Assembly (NCBI RefSeq): GCF_042242105.1
Contig: NC_092020.1
Coordinates: 16,150,788 to 16,214,787 of the forward strand
Direction of reading: 5' to 3'
Origin: Pempheris klunzingeri
Taxonomy: Eukaryota; Chordata; Actinopteri; Acropomatiformes; Pempheridae
DNA length: 64,000 nucleotides
Made by a program: the position numbers and the translations under genes. Below, piece after piece: positions 36,541 through 50,100 of the stretch; the first letter of the stretch is position 1, and every line of letters starts with the position of its first letter. The notes beneath the pieces are model-generated. The model saw nothing but the letters and a program-made list of their open reading frames with translations. It made no database searches and was not told where the DNA came from.

Positions 36541-39500
36541 ATGACCACCCAGAGGGATCTTGATATGGTGAGAGAGAGATGCCACCTTTTCTGGTCTGGA
36601 GTTGTTTTCCAAAAGCAACACAGAGTTAAGGTGATGATATCTGTTTGCCAATGGCATGTGTTCTCTCTGCATCGTTATCTGTCACGCATACTGCTACTGC
36701 ACGATAAATAGACCATTACTGTGTTTGAGTATCACGGTGATAACACTGAATGAACGTTTCCCCAAGTTAAAACAATTTGGGGTTTGGGGTGGGGGTGAGA
36801 AGGAGGGGTCATGGATTAGTCAACACGAACACTTAGCTGGGACAGTGACTGCTGTTCCTGTGAACACCATCTGTCTAATCTCAGTTAAAACGTTGCCCTA
36901 CTTTCCTTTCAAGGTTTAGACGCCAATTGATTATACCCTCTTAATAAGTCCTGGCCATGGCCCCCTCCCACCATAGGAATGGACAACACTCATTTAGAGT
37001 CTATTATATTAGAAGTTATACAGAGAATTAAAGTTTCTCGTAATTATGATCTCTGTCTGCTGGCTTCATGTTATTGGCTCTTAGTCAGACAAAACAGGAC
37101 ATTTAAAGACAATTTGCTTAATTGAGAAAAACAATCTTGATTTAGAAAATGATTTTTAGTTACAGTCCCCAAAACACAAGCACTTCTGTGGCACGCAGCC
37201 TCCCTGTTAGAAATTTGAAAAATATATTTTTCAGTCAAAAATATCAAATGTGTTGAGGGCACCTACTTTAGGTACAAACCACAGCCAGGCAGACTGGGAC
37301 TTAATGGATCAACTCTCTTGGCAACTATAACACAGGGCAGCCTGGTTATGTTTTTAGGAAACTTGACCAGCATTAAGTATAGATAAGCCGTTGGTGCCTC
37401 TGTTAACCCTTAAAAAAGTAATTCAAAACAGTATTTTAAGGATTAAATGTCTTTCTTTCAATTGGAGAACCTCCAGGACCTTTGTGATGCAGGGTGTTGC
37501 CATCAGGCAGATCAGACTTTGTTTTTATTTTGTTGGGGATGAAAGGGACGTGGATGGGGATTGTTAATGATGACATGGGCATGTAACCCCACATCGAGGT
37601 TATTCAGTTCAGAGGGGGGAGGGGATGGCAGAGGACCACTGAGGGAGGATTGTATTTGTAAACAGATCAGAGAGTGGGGTTGTCCCTCCCTGACGTCACA
37701 CCTCGTGGTTAAGTCTCTTTGTTCTCCCCTTTGTGATTTGTGAACCAAAGAAAGTTCATGTGCCATCTTTTGAAGAAGGGCAAATGTCGGGGCAAATTAA
37801 TCCCATCTGTCAATTCTGACTCTTAAGTAAAGAAGTCCCGCTAGAAAGATTTAGTTGATGGGATGTTTTTCCTCAAAGTAATTTTTTGGAGTAGGGGCAT
37901 GATTGATTAGAGATGATGTATTAATGGATTGATAAGTAACAGAACCAGCTGCAGCATAAATCAGATGACAAAATTCTAAAATAGATCGATAATTCAGGTC
38001 AGAGAGATATTTTAATCCTGGCTGTGAGCTGGCTATGCCTACAGAATAAAATAAAAGGATAAATGAATGAATATAAATGCAAAAAAATGACTGAAAATCC
38101 TTTATTGATGACAGCTTGAAACCAATGAGAAGGAGCAGGATTTGGATATGAGAATGATTTAAGTTCATCAAATAGGTCTCAAATGCATCAAAAAATAGTT
38201 GTAATTTACACAAAAGATGTTTTCTTTTGTGAAATATTGTACGTGATGATGAAGAGAGTAAACAAATTTAACCAAAAACTACATTCATATACATCATATT
38301 TTTCTTATGATGTGTTTATCACGCTGGGCAGGTCAGAGGAGTAACTTCATCCGCCATCATGGAGCTCATCAGCCTCTATGATGTACAGTGTATAAATGGC
38401 ATCCATTTTCAAACATTTCATCTGGTGTAGATACAACTGGGATCAAAATGTTGTCTATTTAAATACATTTGTGGGACTGTGTTTAAAATCCACGTATAAA
38501 AATCTTCCATGTTGTTCACACAACATGGATGTGACCACCCGTAAAATCTGCACCTTAACCTCATAGTCGGTCTTTCATTTCAGCCCAAAGCAGCTAAACA
38601 AAGTGTTTTGTTCAGTTGTTCTGTCATATTAGTAATAATCAATGGTTACACATGTTTGACTGGTAATTGTACTACAAAATAGGACTAAGACTAATGGGTA
38701 TTTTCAAGTGTCGATTAAGCTGCCAATTATTTTCAAACTACTTGATCTATAAATTTTTCTAATCTTCTTCATGTTGGTTTTGTTTTGTCTGTTGAAAAGT
38801 CTGCGTAAGATTCTTCACAAAAGACAAAGAAAAGCAGCAAATCATCACAGTTGAGAAGCTGTTACAAGGTGTAATGTTCTGCATTTTGAAAAAGTTGAAA
38901 ATCAAAATAGCTGCAGATTAGTTTTATGTTGATTATTTAATCAATGAGTCGTGTCAGCTCTGCCTTATAGTGTGTGTTAGGCTGCTGTTAGAGGTTGTGT
39001 GTGTGTCAGAATAAGAGAGATTGTGATATCTTTAAATTTTGTAGTAGAAGTGTCGAGTGTCCTACATGGATTTCCTGGTGTTGGTTTCATATTTAGGCCT
39101 TCAAGGCATGTCAGAGAAGCCATTCCTTCTTATTTTTAGGTTTAGTTTTTTCAGCAGATCGGTTTGTGTAGTTGCCCGGAGGATAAAATTTGGAGGAAGC
39201 CCCAGTGTTAGAGACCCCTCCCACACACATATGCACAGTCCCCCTCTGGGCTACGCACTGGCCATGTAAATTTAATAACATGGCCCAGAGCTGTCTGGGA
39301 CACCTGGGGTTATCGCATTAGGCCGACAGCCCGGAGAGGAGCTCGCAGCGCCCTGGAACTAAAGGGCCAGTGTTCCCCCGTCAGCCCCACCCTTATCTGT
39401 TGTCGTCTCTGGCAACAGGGGCTCACTTCAGTGTAAGCCCTCAGTGAATGAAGTCGCCCAGTCAAAGGGTGGAGATCTGGTTTGGATAAATCTAATTAGA

Positions 39501-42500
39501 CTGGAATGCCCGTCTCTTCACAGCCCTCTGAAGGTCACCTCATGTCTGAAGAGGTTAGAGGAAGTGGACGGATTCCACCACAACTAATTAAGAAGAACTT
39601 TAATGGAAGTTTGCTGCTTGTGCTGGCTCATACGACACTGCTGTGGACTAAGATTGAGCTGTTTTTGCTGTTTGTGTTTGTAGGTGCACCTCCGCCTTAT
39701 CCTGGTCAGTGGGAAAACGCAAGACTTCACTTTCTCCCCAAATGACTCGGCCACAGACATCGCCAAGCATGTATTTGACAACTGGCCTGCAGGTACGTTT
39801 TTATGGGAATCAGTGTGCACTTCTTTGTGTGTTGTGTTTCATGGATTATTTCAGAGATTGTATTACTTTGTTCTAAATAGTCCATCTGGTTCAGTCACAG
39901 CTTTTACCGTCACACATTCATTGTTGTTTTAATCCCTTTGCTAGGACAGTTTTCTTGTTTTCTTATGGCCTACCGCTACATAATACATGTAATGGAGACC
40001 TTATATACACTGTTTATATTAGAAGTCAGTATGAACACAGGCTAATTTAGAAAGTCAGAAGCGACTGGAAGGGGAACGAACAGTATTACGGGGTAGAACA
40101 GTGACAGTAAACAATAAAGCTGGACCTGGCCAGGCCAATATATCAGCCGATGTTAGCCTATTGCAGATTACATTGGTATCAATGATAATGTTATGTTCAT
40201 GTAAAAAAAAAAAACATTAATATATATACTGATATACTGCTATCAGAGTTTTTTTATAGTCCCTTATATCATACGAGCATTGGCCTCAAATGTCCGGCAT
40301 GTGCTTTGCCTCAGTGAGTGATGCAGTTGTTTCTCTGCTCTGCAACAGGATGGGAGGAGGAGAGGGTGAGCAGTCCCAGTATACTGCGCCTCATCTTCCA
40401 GGGACGCTTCCTTCATGGCAACGTTACCCTGGGAGGTAAGACACCATCACTGAGACTACTCTTACCACAGTGAACTAAAAACACTCCTGCAGATTGACTA
40501 AAAAGAGTCTCACGTGCTGAAACTTTTCTAGAGCTCTTTTTTTTTCTTTTCTTTGCTCTGTTGTGACATGGTTCGGCTTTTATCACCTATGGTAACTGGC
40601 AATTGCATTGAAAGCTTTGCAACATTTCCAGGAAGTGGACCTTGTGTAAACAATTATCAGTCAAAATGCCACCTTCAAGGCCAGTAATGAGCCTTCAACC
40701 TCAGTTATGTAGATTTTGTATAACACATAATGTGATTTTTACTTTAATCCAGGTGATTTAGACCTTTTCTGAGATGGTAAACTACATGTACTAATATCAT
40801 GCATCAAGACATAAACATCTGAAAGAAAAACTAGGTCATAGAGTTGCTCACTCCAAACTTGTGTTTGTGCTTTAAATCATACCGGATGCCCACCCCAACC
40901 TACAGAGTACTTATTACAAATTTCCTTGGTGACGATATTGTAAATACGGTTGAGACTGTTGGCTGAACAAGTTTTTCTGCCAGTAGCATTTTATGTTTCA
41001 AAAATGGGGTAAAGAAGTGAAGTATATCTGTTACAGTAAATCTAAGGAAAACAGAAATGTGTGCACGTCTCCCATGAAATCTACATCTTTGTAATGGTCA
41101 TAGGTTGTGCACAGACGTGTGTCTTCTTTACTTCTTCCTTATGTTAATTTCACAGTTGCTGAATACATCCTGCTCTTATCAGCATAGCAGTATTATGGGG
41201 GGGTACATGACTCCATGAACACATTTGTTGTCATAGTAACAGACAGTGGAGTCAAGTTATCTCTTATTCTTGAGATGCACACAGTTTAACAGATGAGCAG
41301 CTGAGTCAAAACAAAGCACAGTAAGCAGCAAATGAGAGAGAGTTGCTCGTCTGATTTGATTATTTAAAATTCATTAAACCTTTTGCCCCGTGAACTCTCT
41401 GCCCCGTACCTGCGACCTACAGCTGGGAGGTACTGACCCCCAATCAGATGGGCTGGTTTAGTGGTGCAGTTTTAAGTGGCCAAGCCAAAAAGCTTCTTCT
41501 CTGAAGCTGAGGTCAGACCAAAATCCATGTGGTGGTGAAGATAAGGGGGAGCAGGAAATCACATGGGTCAGGTCAAATACTACCGGAAGTGAATGCGTCT
41601 CGATCGGTCCCACGTAGGCCTGGCGGCACCGTAACAGCTCTCATCTTGTGGGTCCACAGAAAAACATTAGCCTGATTTTGTCTGAAGTACAATATTTTTC
41701 AATAACACCACAACTGAAAAGAATCTTTCAGTGCACATAAAACACAATCGCTTTCTCTTGAAATGGTTTTCTTCTGTTTTTGTCCTTTCTTGTGTTAACT
41801 GTGTTTAGTAATACACACCTCACTTCTCATTATTATCTTTTGTTCTTGTATTTATTATTCATATGGTTATTTCTCATGTTTCTTTGTCTTTGTAAAGCAC
41901 TTTGGAACTTGTTTTTGAAGAGTGCTCATAGAGTCATAGTGTACACTATAGTAAGAAACAATGAATCCTATGTTTCATATGTTCAGCTTTAAAGCTGCCG
42001 CCGGGCCGAACGACCGTCATGCACTTGGTTGCCAGAGAGACTCTTCCAGAGCCCAACTCTCATGGTGAGGATCTTCTCTCTGTCTTCTCCTTTTCTGTTT
42101 CCTCCTTTAGTAGAATTGCAGCCAGACTTATCAGTATAATGTTGGGATCATCGTACAGGATTAGATGTCATGTGGCATTTTAGCCTCAAAGTCACTGAAG
42201 CTCAGTTTAACTGCAGCAGAAAACATTTCATTACAAACATAAGTTCAATGAGTTTGTAGCTATGTAGCAAATTACATAACATGGCTTAAATGTTGTGTTT
42301 GTGGTCTTCAATGTGTTTCTTTTTTTTTTTTTCTGATGGAGGGAAGTAGAACAAAATAGGTCAGAATTATATGAATTTTAGTCTCTTTTTGCCTTGTGGT
42401 TTGCCGGCTTTACTGCTCTACGCAATTGACAACCTGTTTGATGTAATTATAAATTATTAGGACAATAAATACATTGAATTGTCATTCTTAAATCAATTTA

Positions 42501-42887
42501 TAATTAGTCTTGACAAGTTCATGGATGTACGAGTCACATGAGTTTCTTTGAATGGCAAACTGTGTAGGCTATTGAATTTATGACCTTTTTATGAAAGCTG
42601 AAATATAGAAAAATTTGGGTTTTATCAAATTCACCCAGCTCTGCCTCGTCACGGTCCGTTTTGTTTGACCTTTCACGCACATCATGCAGTGATCCTGTGC
42701 TGCCGCCGCGGCCGCTAACCTCAGCCTCAACCTGATCCCACTCAGAAAGCCTGCGGAGCGATTCGTGCTCTCTTCCAGTTTCAGCTGGTTGTTTTTATCT
42801 CACTTCGTGTCTCTGTGCTGTCTTGTCTTTGTAGGTCAGAGGAACAGAGAAAAAACCACAGAGAGCAACTGCTGCCTCCTCTTGTAA
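36541..42887 (+). CDS. ubl3: ubiquitin-like protein 3 / membrane-anchored ubiquitin-fold protein (five coding exons, 117 aa)
   Basis: UBL3 is a prenylated ubiquitin-fold protein of the plasma membrane, linked to sorting of cargo into small extracellular vesicles. Exons: 36541-36567, 39684-39792, 40349-40435, 41987-42064, 42835-42887 (stop TAA 42885-42887). All junctions are GT-AG and phases match. The product is 117 aa, the same as human UBL3. Hallmarks in order: MTTQRDLDM (divergent start), VHLRLILVSGKTQDF, FSPNDSATDIAKHV, DNWPAGWEEERVSSP, ILRLIFQGRFLHGNVTLGAL, TTVMHLVARETLPEPNS, then GQRNREKTTESNCCLLL. The end is a CAAX box (CLLL; the final Leu favours geranylgeranylation) with a second Cys before it that could be palmitoylated. 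Exon 1 encodes only nine residues; it was chosen by its ATG, phase-0 donor and position. In human, UBL3 lies on 13q with FOXO1, so linkage to foxo4 here is of interest. Confidence 0.96.
36568..39683 (+). other. ubl3 intron 1 (3.1 kb)
   Basis: Non-coding. It includes a MITE copy at 38.68-38.96 kb and, at about 39.27-39.53 kb just upstream of exon 2, a GC-balanced, non-repetitive block with GATA-like (cttatctg, ggttatcgc) and homeodomain-like (gataaatctaattag) motifs that could be an enhancer. Confidence 0.55.
38682..38965. mobile_element. palindromic MITE copy in ubl3 intron 1
   Basis: It contains gtcgattaagctgccaatta, gacaaagaaaagcagcaaat, cacagttgagaagctg and aatagctgcagattag, ordered as in the other copies of this family. 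Confidence 0.6.
40436..41986 (+). other. ubl3 intron 3 (1.55 kb)
   Basis: Non-coding. A decayed LINE-type 3' tail sits at about 41.76-41.92 kb (tgtaaagcactttggaactt, then tgaagagtgctcat). The stretch 41.39-41.64 kb is GC-richer and unexplained. Confidence 0.5.
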
Positions 42888-42917
42888 AGCAAACAGAACC
42901 CCTTCCCTTTACCCTAA

Positions 42918-42980
<63 letters not shown>

Positions 42981-44490
42981 AACATAAATACACCCTGTTC
43001 TCTCCTGCCTGTCATCCTGTCAGCTGTGGATTTGGAATAAATCACAGGAAGTCTGGTTGGGGCTGTCAGCCGCTTTGGTCGAACACTTGTCCAATCTGAG
43101 GCTTTTTTTGTGCCAATATATTCAATTTTTGCCCCCAAACTTTTACTGTTGGCAGAATTTGCTGTTATTCCTTTTCTCTTTTTTTTCGAAGACCATGACA
43201 TTAAAACAGTACCTATGTTCCCACGCCGACTTGTTTGCTGCCGGACAAGTTTTAAAGAGCTGTCATACGTAGTGAAAAAGACCCAGGAACTCTTCTCTCT
43301 TTTGCTCTTCATGGACACAGAGTTGCTATAAAGGATGTCTGGGCTATTACCCATCCCTACTAGTCACATGGATGTTTCCCCAGGTCTTACTGAATGGTGT
43401 TAACCCTCTCATTGCACTTAACCAGTCTGTTAATTCAGAAGTGTTTATTGTGTTCATCATCTTTTCCCTCATGGCTTTTGTTTTTTTTTTTGGTCAGAGG
43501 AGCTGACCTTAATTCCCCACGTGGTAGAAAATGTGCCATTCTCCTCACGAGACTGTCTCTGCCTCTCTGTTACTGAACCGGTTGGTCTGTATCAGCACCA
43601 GTGGCGTTTGTGCCGTTGCCTTACGCCTGTTTGTTCCTGGAATTGGACCAATGGAGAAAAGACTTTTATGGGGAAGAGCTGTGTAAACACACCAAGGGGA
43701 CGTTCAGGTCCACAAGGAAACAGGAACAGACTCCCAGCGAGGCTTGTAAAGATGGAGTCAGGGGATTGGGTGGATCGCTTGTGTGCCATCAGGTGTCGTG
43801 TTCGCACCTCTGGCTCTGACTTTATGGACTAGACTGTCGATGTTCCCTCGAAACGGGAGCCAGTGCGGCGGGCCAGTTAAATGCAGACAGAAGGAGCGGT
43901 TGAAGATGAGAGGAAGGAGTGTCGTCGCCGTGAGACCCCCCCCTCTACTGGACACTGGGAACAAGGCAGAGGGAGAGCTGCTCCCACTTAGATGAAGAGT
44001 TATAAGGAAAACGTTGGTGGTGTTTGACCTCCTTTTCATTTGGATGCTGTCTTTACTTCTTGTTTGCCTTTTATCGTGGAATCCAGTAATATCACTAATA
44101 TTGAAATTTAAATATATCAATTTTTATCTTGTGTATAGGTATTTGTTCAATTTTAGTGTGGGTGAGTTTGTGTATGAGTGTGTCTGAGGGTGTGTGATGC
44201 ACGTGGCATACTGTATGAGGACTAGTGAGGGCATGTGGTCTTTAAAAAAATTAAAAAATAAATTAAAAAACATAAGGTGGTGCACTGGGAGTGTTGATGG
44301 GCTGCGGTTTCTTCAGAAACAGTCGGAAACCTTTTGATTCCTTCCATTGAGTGTCCTTTGGTTTGTGTTTTGTCAATCAATGTCACTGCTATGAAGTTTA
44401 GCTCAGTATGAATAAGTGTAAAAACTAAAATGCAATGTGGTCTACATAAAAGCTTGTATTATAAATTAATAAATCTTTAAATAAGGCAAC
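42888..44490 (+). other. ubl3: ubl3 3' UTR and polyadenylation signal
   Basis: Sequence after the ubl3 stop codon with a CA/TA microsatellite at its start. The best polyadenylation signal is AATAAA at 44468-44473, in a cluster of overlapping AT-rich signals, giving a 3' UTR of about 1.6 kb. Human UBL3 also has a long 3' UTR. ORFs around 43.5-43.9 kb have no recognisable domain. Confidence 0.55.
42919..42980. repeat. (CA)n-(TA)n microsatellite
   Basis: About 25 CA units followed by six TA units, 30 bp after the ubl3 stop codon and inside the predicted 3' UTR. Confidence 0.96.
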
Positions 44491-44551
44491 TTCTTTTGAT
44501 TCCTTTTTACTCCGTCTCGCATGGCAACATAAGACAGAAGCTGTGGATGTG

Positions 44552-44855
44552 CAGCTAATGGTTCTTATTGATTTCAATCTTATAAATTATCAGAGAATAA
44601 TGGCAAAAAAAATGTCCCAGAGTCCAAGGCAGCTTCTTCAAATGTCTTGTTTTGTCTGATCAACAGTCCCAAACTCAAAGGTATTGAATTTGCATTGTAA
44701 AACATTAAAATGATCAGCAAATGTTCACATGCAAGAAGTTGAAACTGGAGAATTTTACTGAAAAGACTTTTAAGTGATTAATCAATCAAAGTGGCTGCTG
44801 TTCGATTTTTTTTTTGTTGACTAACTGATAAATTAACTTCATGTTTCAGTCTTGG
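44552..44855. mobile_element. palindromic MITE copy, near full length
   Basis: Ordered blocks are gcagctaatggttcttatt, atgtcccagagtccaag, ttcaaatgtcttgttttg, ctgatcaacagtcccaaa, atgatcagcaaatgttcac and agaagttgaaactggag, ending in attaatcaatcaaag and gttgactaactgat. This is the clearest copy in the window and the reference for the others. Confidence 0.7.
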
Positions 44856-46999
44856 CTGTTTTCCATTTTCATATGTCCACTACTATAATGTCATACAGTA
44901 ATTAAGTCTTTTGCAGTCATATACAAGACAATCAGCAGGCTTCTGTCACATCATCTTCTGTGATTTTGGAGAAACACTTCACAAAGAGAAAGCAAAATGT
45001 TTCTGCAAAGATTCGCTACTTTTTTTGATTTTTCAAAATCTTTTTATTTCTCACAACCATCCACGGTTTATTTTAATTTGTGCAGCTGTTTGCAGCGCCT
45101 CCATTTTCCTCTATGCGTTGCATTGTGGGTGAATTATGTCCATCAGCTGCGCACTAAAAACGTTGTTTCAAATAATAAGATATTCTCCAGACATGTTTTA
45201 GACTAATAGAAATTAACATTTTAAACTCAGATTTTATGTGAGAACAAAGAAGTTTTCCCCAGTCCAGCAAATGAATGTGAAAACAGACTTCTAGTGTCAA
45301 ACTGCACCAGAAGGCTCAAACATCCAAGTAACAAAAAAACACAGCAAAACACATTTTTGAGTGAAGGAGTCTTCAATTTAGTCACTAGTCGAGTGTAAAA
45401 ACACTCCGACTTAGCATGTAGCTGAAACACAGCTGACATAAACTACACGTAGTCTAACAAAAGACTCTTTTTTTCAGAGCTTTCAGCCACATCTCATGAG
45501 CTTTATCAGCAGTGGAAGAAGTTCTCAGATCCTTAAGTTAAAATACAAATACAAAAATGTGAAAATACCTTGTGTGCTGTCAAACCAACCTTAAGTATTT
45601 GTAAGACTCAGCAAGAGTTATGTTGCAGGAAATATTTTTATTTGTCACACTGATGTTTCCAGGGTCTATCATGTTTACACTGTGTGTAGTTTTATTTATT
45701 GGCCTCTAGGTGGCAGTGTCCCTCTGTAAGCCTAATGAGTGGTGGTCATTATTGGCTGGTTTTACACTGTGTGGATGTGTACACGTTTATTTTGGCTGTT
45801 CCTCGTGCACTGATTTAAGTTAAAGTAGCACAATAAGTAAATAACTTACTTTAAAAAGGATCCCTCTGGCATTTACATGTTGCGTGTAATGAAGCATCTG
45901 ACAGATGCAGTTTCAAACATTGTACAGTTTCAAAGGAAACAGGAGAAAGTCTGGTGATCCTTTAAGTCAGTGCACTTCATTCTGTTGTTATAATTGGGTC
46001 ATAGCTTTCTCTTGAGCAGATTTTCAGCAGCTTTCCTCCATCTGCCTCAGGAATCTGCTCCTGACGTGTAGCTGCAAGAAGTCCAGGTTTCCAGTTGACA
46101 CTGGCAGTGCACGTTAGGAAAAGTGCAGTCAACCCACATCTTTCTCAACATGCTCTACCTCCAAACCTGTTATTGTGTTGAAACGACTTGTCACTCTGCG
46201 TCTCCTCACAATTTCCACTTGCTCTTATCTGAGCTGCACGTTGCCACCAGCGAGGTTTGACAGTTCAGTGGAGAGTTTCTGTCTGAGCAGGAGCCTCCAG
46301 CTGACCACAGAGGTGATCAGCACTTTATATGAGAGTCCAGGGAGGCAATCTGTTGAAATATTTGCTACTTACGTCCACCACATTCAGAGCATTTGCAGGA
46401 TGAATTGCTTTCTGTGGTCGACATGACTCAAAGCACGCGTGCAGCCAGTTTCTTGGGTGTGCTGCGGTGGGCTGCGGTCCAGCCAACATCCACTGCTGCT
46501 CTGCCTCTCTCCGGAGGGAGGTCTGCGCTCTGGGCTGCCTCCTCTAATCCTGATATGGAGGGCTTAACTCCCACTTCTGCTCAAACACAAGTGCTGTTAC
46601 ATGAGTTAAACAGCACTTAAGTAGGATAATTTGTGTTGAAAATCTGGAACAAAAGTAGCTCTTATGAGGACTCAGTAAAGTAAAACTACACAGTGTAAAA
46701 AGTAATTCTTTCAATCAACATTTTAATTAAGTGAAAGAACAAAAGAATCGGCTGCAAAATGTACTTAACAAAAGTAAACATATTGATTATTCATATAAAC
46801 CCCATTTAAGAATATTAGACTGCTTTACTACTACTGCTATATATTGTTTTTAGTTTATTCAATATCTGAGTTTAGCATATGTTTGGTACATCTGAAAAGT
46901 AACTAGTTACAATAGTTTTCAAACATGTTTTGAATTATATTTTCTTCTAAAATATAATGAAGTAAAACTATAGTTGTATAAAATGAAAAAACTCAATGA

Positions 47000-47130
47000 T
47001 CATGTCTACCCAGAGCCAGGCTAGCTGTTTCCCCCTGTTTCCAGTCTTTATGCTAAGCTAAGCTAACAGACTGCTGATTGTAGCTTCATAATCAGCATAC
47101 AGACTTGACAGATTCCTCTATGTCTCCGCA
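47000..47130 (+). repeat. 'gctaagctaagctaac' repeat element fragment
   Basis: It contains agccaggctagctgtttccc, ccagtctttatgctaagc and gattgtagcttcataatcag, characteristic of an abundant teleost repeat. A second copy lies at about 61.22-61.45 kb. Confidence 0.6.
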
Positions 47131-50100
47131 TGAAAACTGTTTCAGTGTTCGTTGTGGTCGATAAAGTGACTCCAATAAGTTTCAAGAGTCTAATTGATTT
47201 TCACACTGAATGGAAACCAGCTGATAAATAAAATGGTGGAATAAATGCTCTTGAAAATGCTCAGACCAAATATGATTTGCAGTAAAGGAGCGAAGCCTCT
47301 GTACGGTCTTTTAAAATCTCATTCTGTCTCCTCACAGCCGCTCTGCTCTCTGTTGAGAACAGACTGAGTAGAGTGAGTGAATGCCTGAGTCAGCAGGGGT
47401 TGTGAAATATGTGTTATTTTCTGCCATTTAGATCTCTAAATCCCGTTTTCCTCTCGCTGCTTCTGACCAATTTTTATCTGCCACTTCCTCCTATATTGAA
47501 ACCAGCTGTGAACACGCACACTGAGGTGAGCTCATTCAGCTGAAGGAGGCTACTGATACCACTGACTCTCGACTTGTCATTTGAAGTTACAGGAATCAGA
47601 CATTTAACACAGAAAGTTATTAGAGAGGAGCATCTTCAGACAGTAGCCATGGTGAAGTGCGAATGTGCGGCCATGATGTATTATTATATGTGCATTCCTT
47701 TGAGTCTATTTGTCCACACCAGAGGTCCTTCGATGGCATGAAATGAAAGAGTTCAGTAGGCCAGTGTGAAAACATACACACTCATGCAGGGGTTGAATTA
47801 ACCCAGCGGGGTGTTCGCAAATGAGCAGCTTTCATGCTGACTCCAGAAGCTGCTGCTGTCTCTCTTCATCTCCAGACCTCCTTTCTTCTCCTAATTGGGA
47901 AAACGACACTGGTTTATGTGGCTCTCGGTATCCAGACGAAGGGATCACGACCAGGACGTGGACTTTGGACCGGATCTGTGTGTTTGTAGAGGAGGAGGAG
48001 GTGATGTAGCCGCATCACAGGCGTGTAGGACCGAGGGTCCTCAGGGCAGGTTAACCTCTTTATATTAGACTGTTTATTTTACCAGATGCTCCTGGGCTCC
48101 ATGTAACATGCCACTCGGAAGGTCTAGAGCTTTGACAACAAAATCTGCTCTGTGCACAAGAGAAAGAGGGATGGAAAGAAACGTCCAGAGCTCGTTCACA
48201 TTTATCAGCATTACTATGGATCAGGGGATGGGAAATTAGCTGCTATCAGAGTCCACACGACCTTCTGCATTTTTACATTGCAGTCATGAAGAATTAGTAG
48301 TTTATGTTACATCACTGCCCCAACTAAGTCCAACACAGAGACACTCAGCATGGTGAACTCATTTGCACACAAAAGGTTAAAGGTGACAGGAGCGGCAATA
48401 AAGTGCTGAGTAATGCAGATGATGCACAAACGTTCACATATCTTTGCTTTTACAGTAACATTTTTCTGTGATTTCCTGGCTCAGGAGACTGTGTCCTCAT
48501 TGTTTGGTTTGGACAAGTGGTCTCTTGAGAGCATCGTCTCGTAAGCAAACTCTAGTTTCACTTAAAATGAAAAGCACAAAATAAACTATGAAGGGAAACA
48601 TACTAAAGTGATTACACACAGAGCTGAGGCCAAAACATGGCGAATGCGGCCCAGAGTCATTACGCACGGCCTCCTACTGATTACAGCCCTGTTTTGTTTG
48701 TTTACCTGTGATGATTTAACAACTTAGACCTGAAACCTGAACCCGCTTATTACAGCGATCATAATATTTTGTGTAATCAGTGTTTTCCTGCTGCTCGGGT
48801 TGTTCCCCTCTTGTGTTGATTAACGTAACCCTACAATCATTTATATTTTGGCAATCACGAAAATTGATCATTAGTCGACTCCGTTTGCTCCATCTTTATT
48901 ACACGTGATCGGCCTTTTTCTTTTCATCCCTGTTTACGTTCGGGATGAGGGTTGCCATTTGTGTTCAGGTGTCTCAGATTTCTTCATTTTCACGCTCCGA
49001 CACCCACTCTGATTGCTCTCCAGACATCATTAAAGTGGATAAATTTCCTGATCTCCTGATCTAGTTGTTGAATTATTTAACGTGTTCACATTGTGTGTGA
49101 TTATTGCTCAGTGACACCAGATGCTGACCCAGGGCTATGTGCCGCACTGTATGTCTGAGAAGAATGTAGGCAAGTTTTCTCCCTTCGGATTCCTCAGTTT
49201 CAACATATGAGACTCAGTTTTTCTTTCTCAAAAACACCTTTACACAAATAAAGCTTATATTTCTGCCATTTTTTTAAACACTGTGACATCGTGCAGCATC
49301 ATTCCCAGCACCTCCAACACAGCTGTGGACTATCAAGTATTTATGGGCTGTATTTAAGCACCGTGTCACTGTGTGATGGATATGTCTTGTTTTTTTAAAC
49401 AAATCAATGCAGCGGTGTAAAATGTGCATGCAGGAATGGAGTTTTTTCTTTGGAACAATTCCAATTATCTGACATTACTTTTTCAAAGTGTTTCTGAGTG
49501 TTAAAATCCTTCATTCCCTCCACGCTGCCTGCATTCAATTGTTTGGAGCAGTTTCTACAGTATCTGCAAATACCACTGCTCTTTCCAAATTTATAGGTGC
49601 CCTTTATTGGACTTGTTGCTGTGTGTATGTTGTTCATTAAGACATCAAAATGCTTTACAGTTCATTGCTCTTTTACACTGCCTGCTGGAGCCGGAGCTGT
49701 AATTCCAGTTAGTGAGGGATCAGATGGAGGTCACTGCTGGCCTGTGGGGGTTGCAGCGCACCACAAGTCCACCGAGCCTCTCCGGACTACATTACAGCTT
49801 TTATCCTCACTAATGGGATCTCTTGGTGGGGAATCCCAAGGGTGATGGGGATTAAGATACCTGGCCTCACTCCCATGTGCCGTTTACCATGTGGGGCGCA
49901 GCAAATATGTTGCACATGCTGAAGCTGCTGCAGCAACCTTTGCATCTCTAGATGTACAGAGAAACCACAGAAGCCTGTATTTGGAGGTGCATTCATAGGT
50001 GTTCACAGATAGTCAAGGTTCAGTCTTGTTTTCATGCACAGATCCAGCATTGCCACTCCACGCCTTGACCTAGTTGAATCTGACACCGTTTGCAGCTCAG

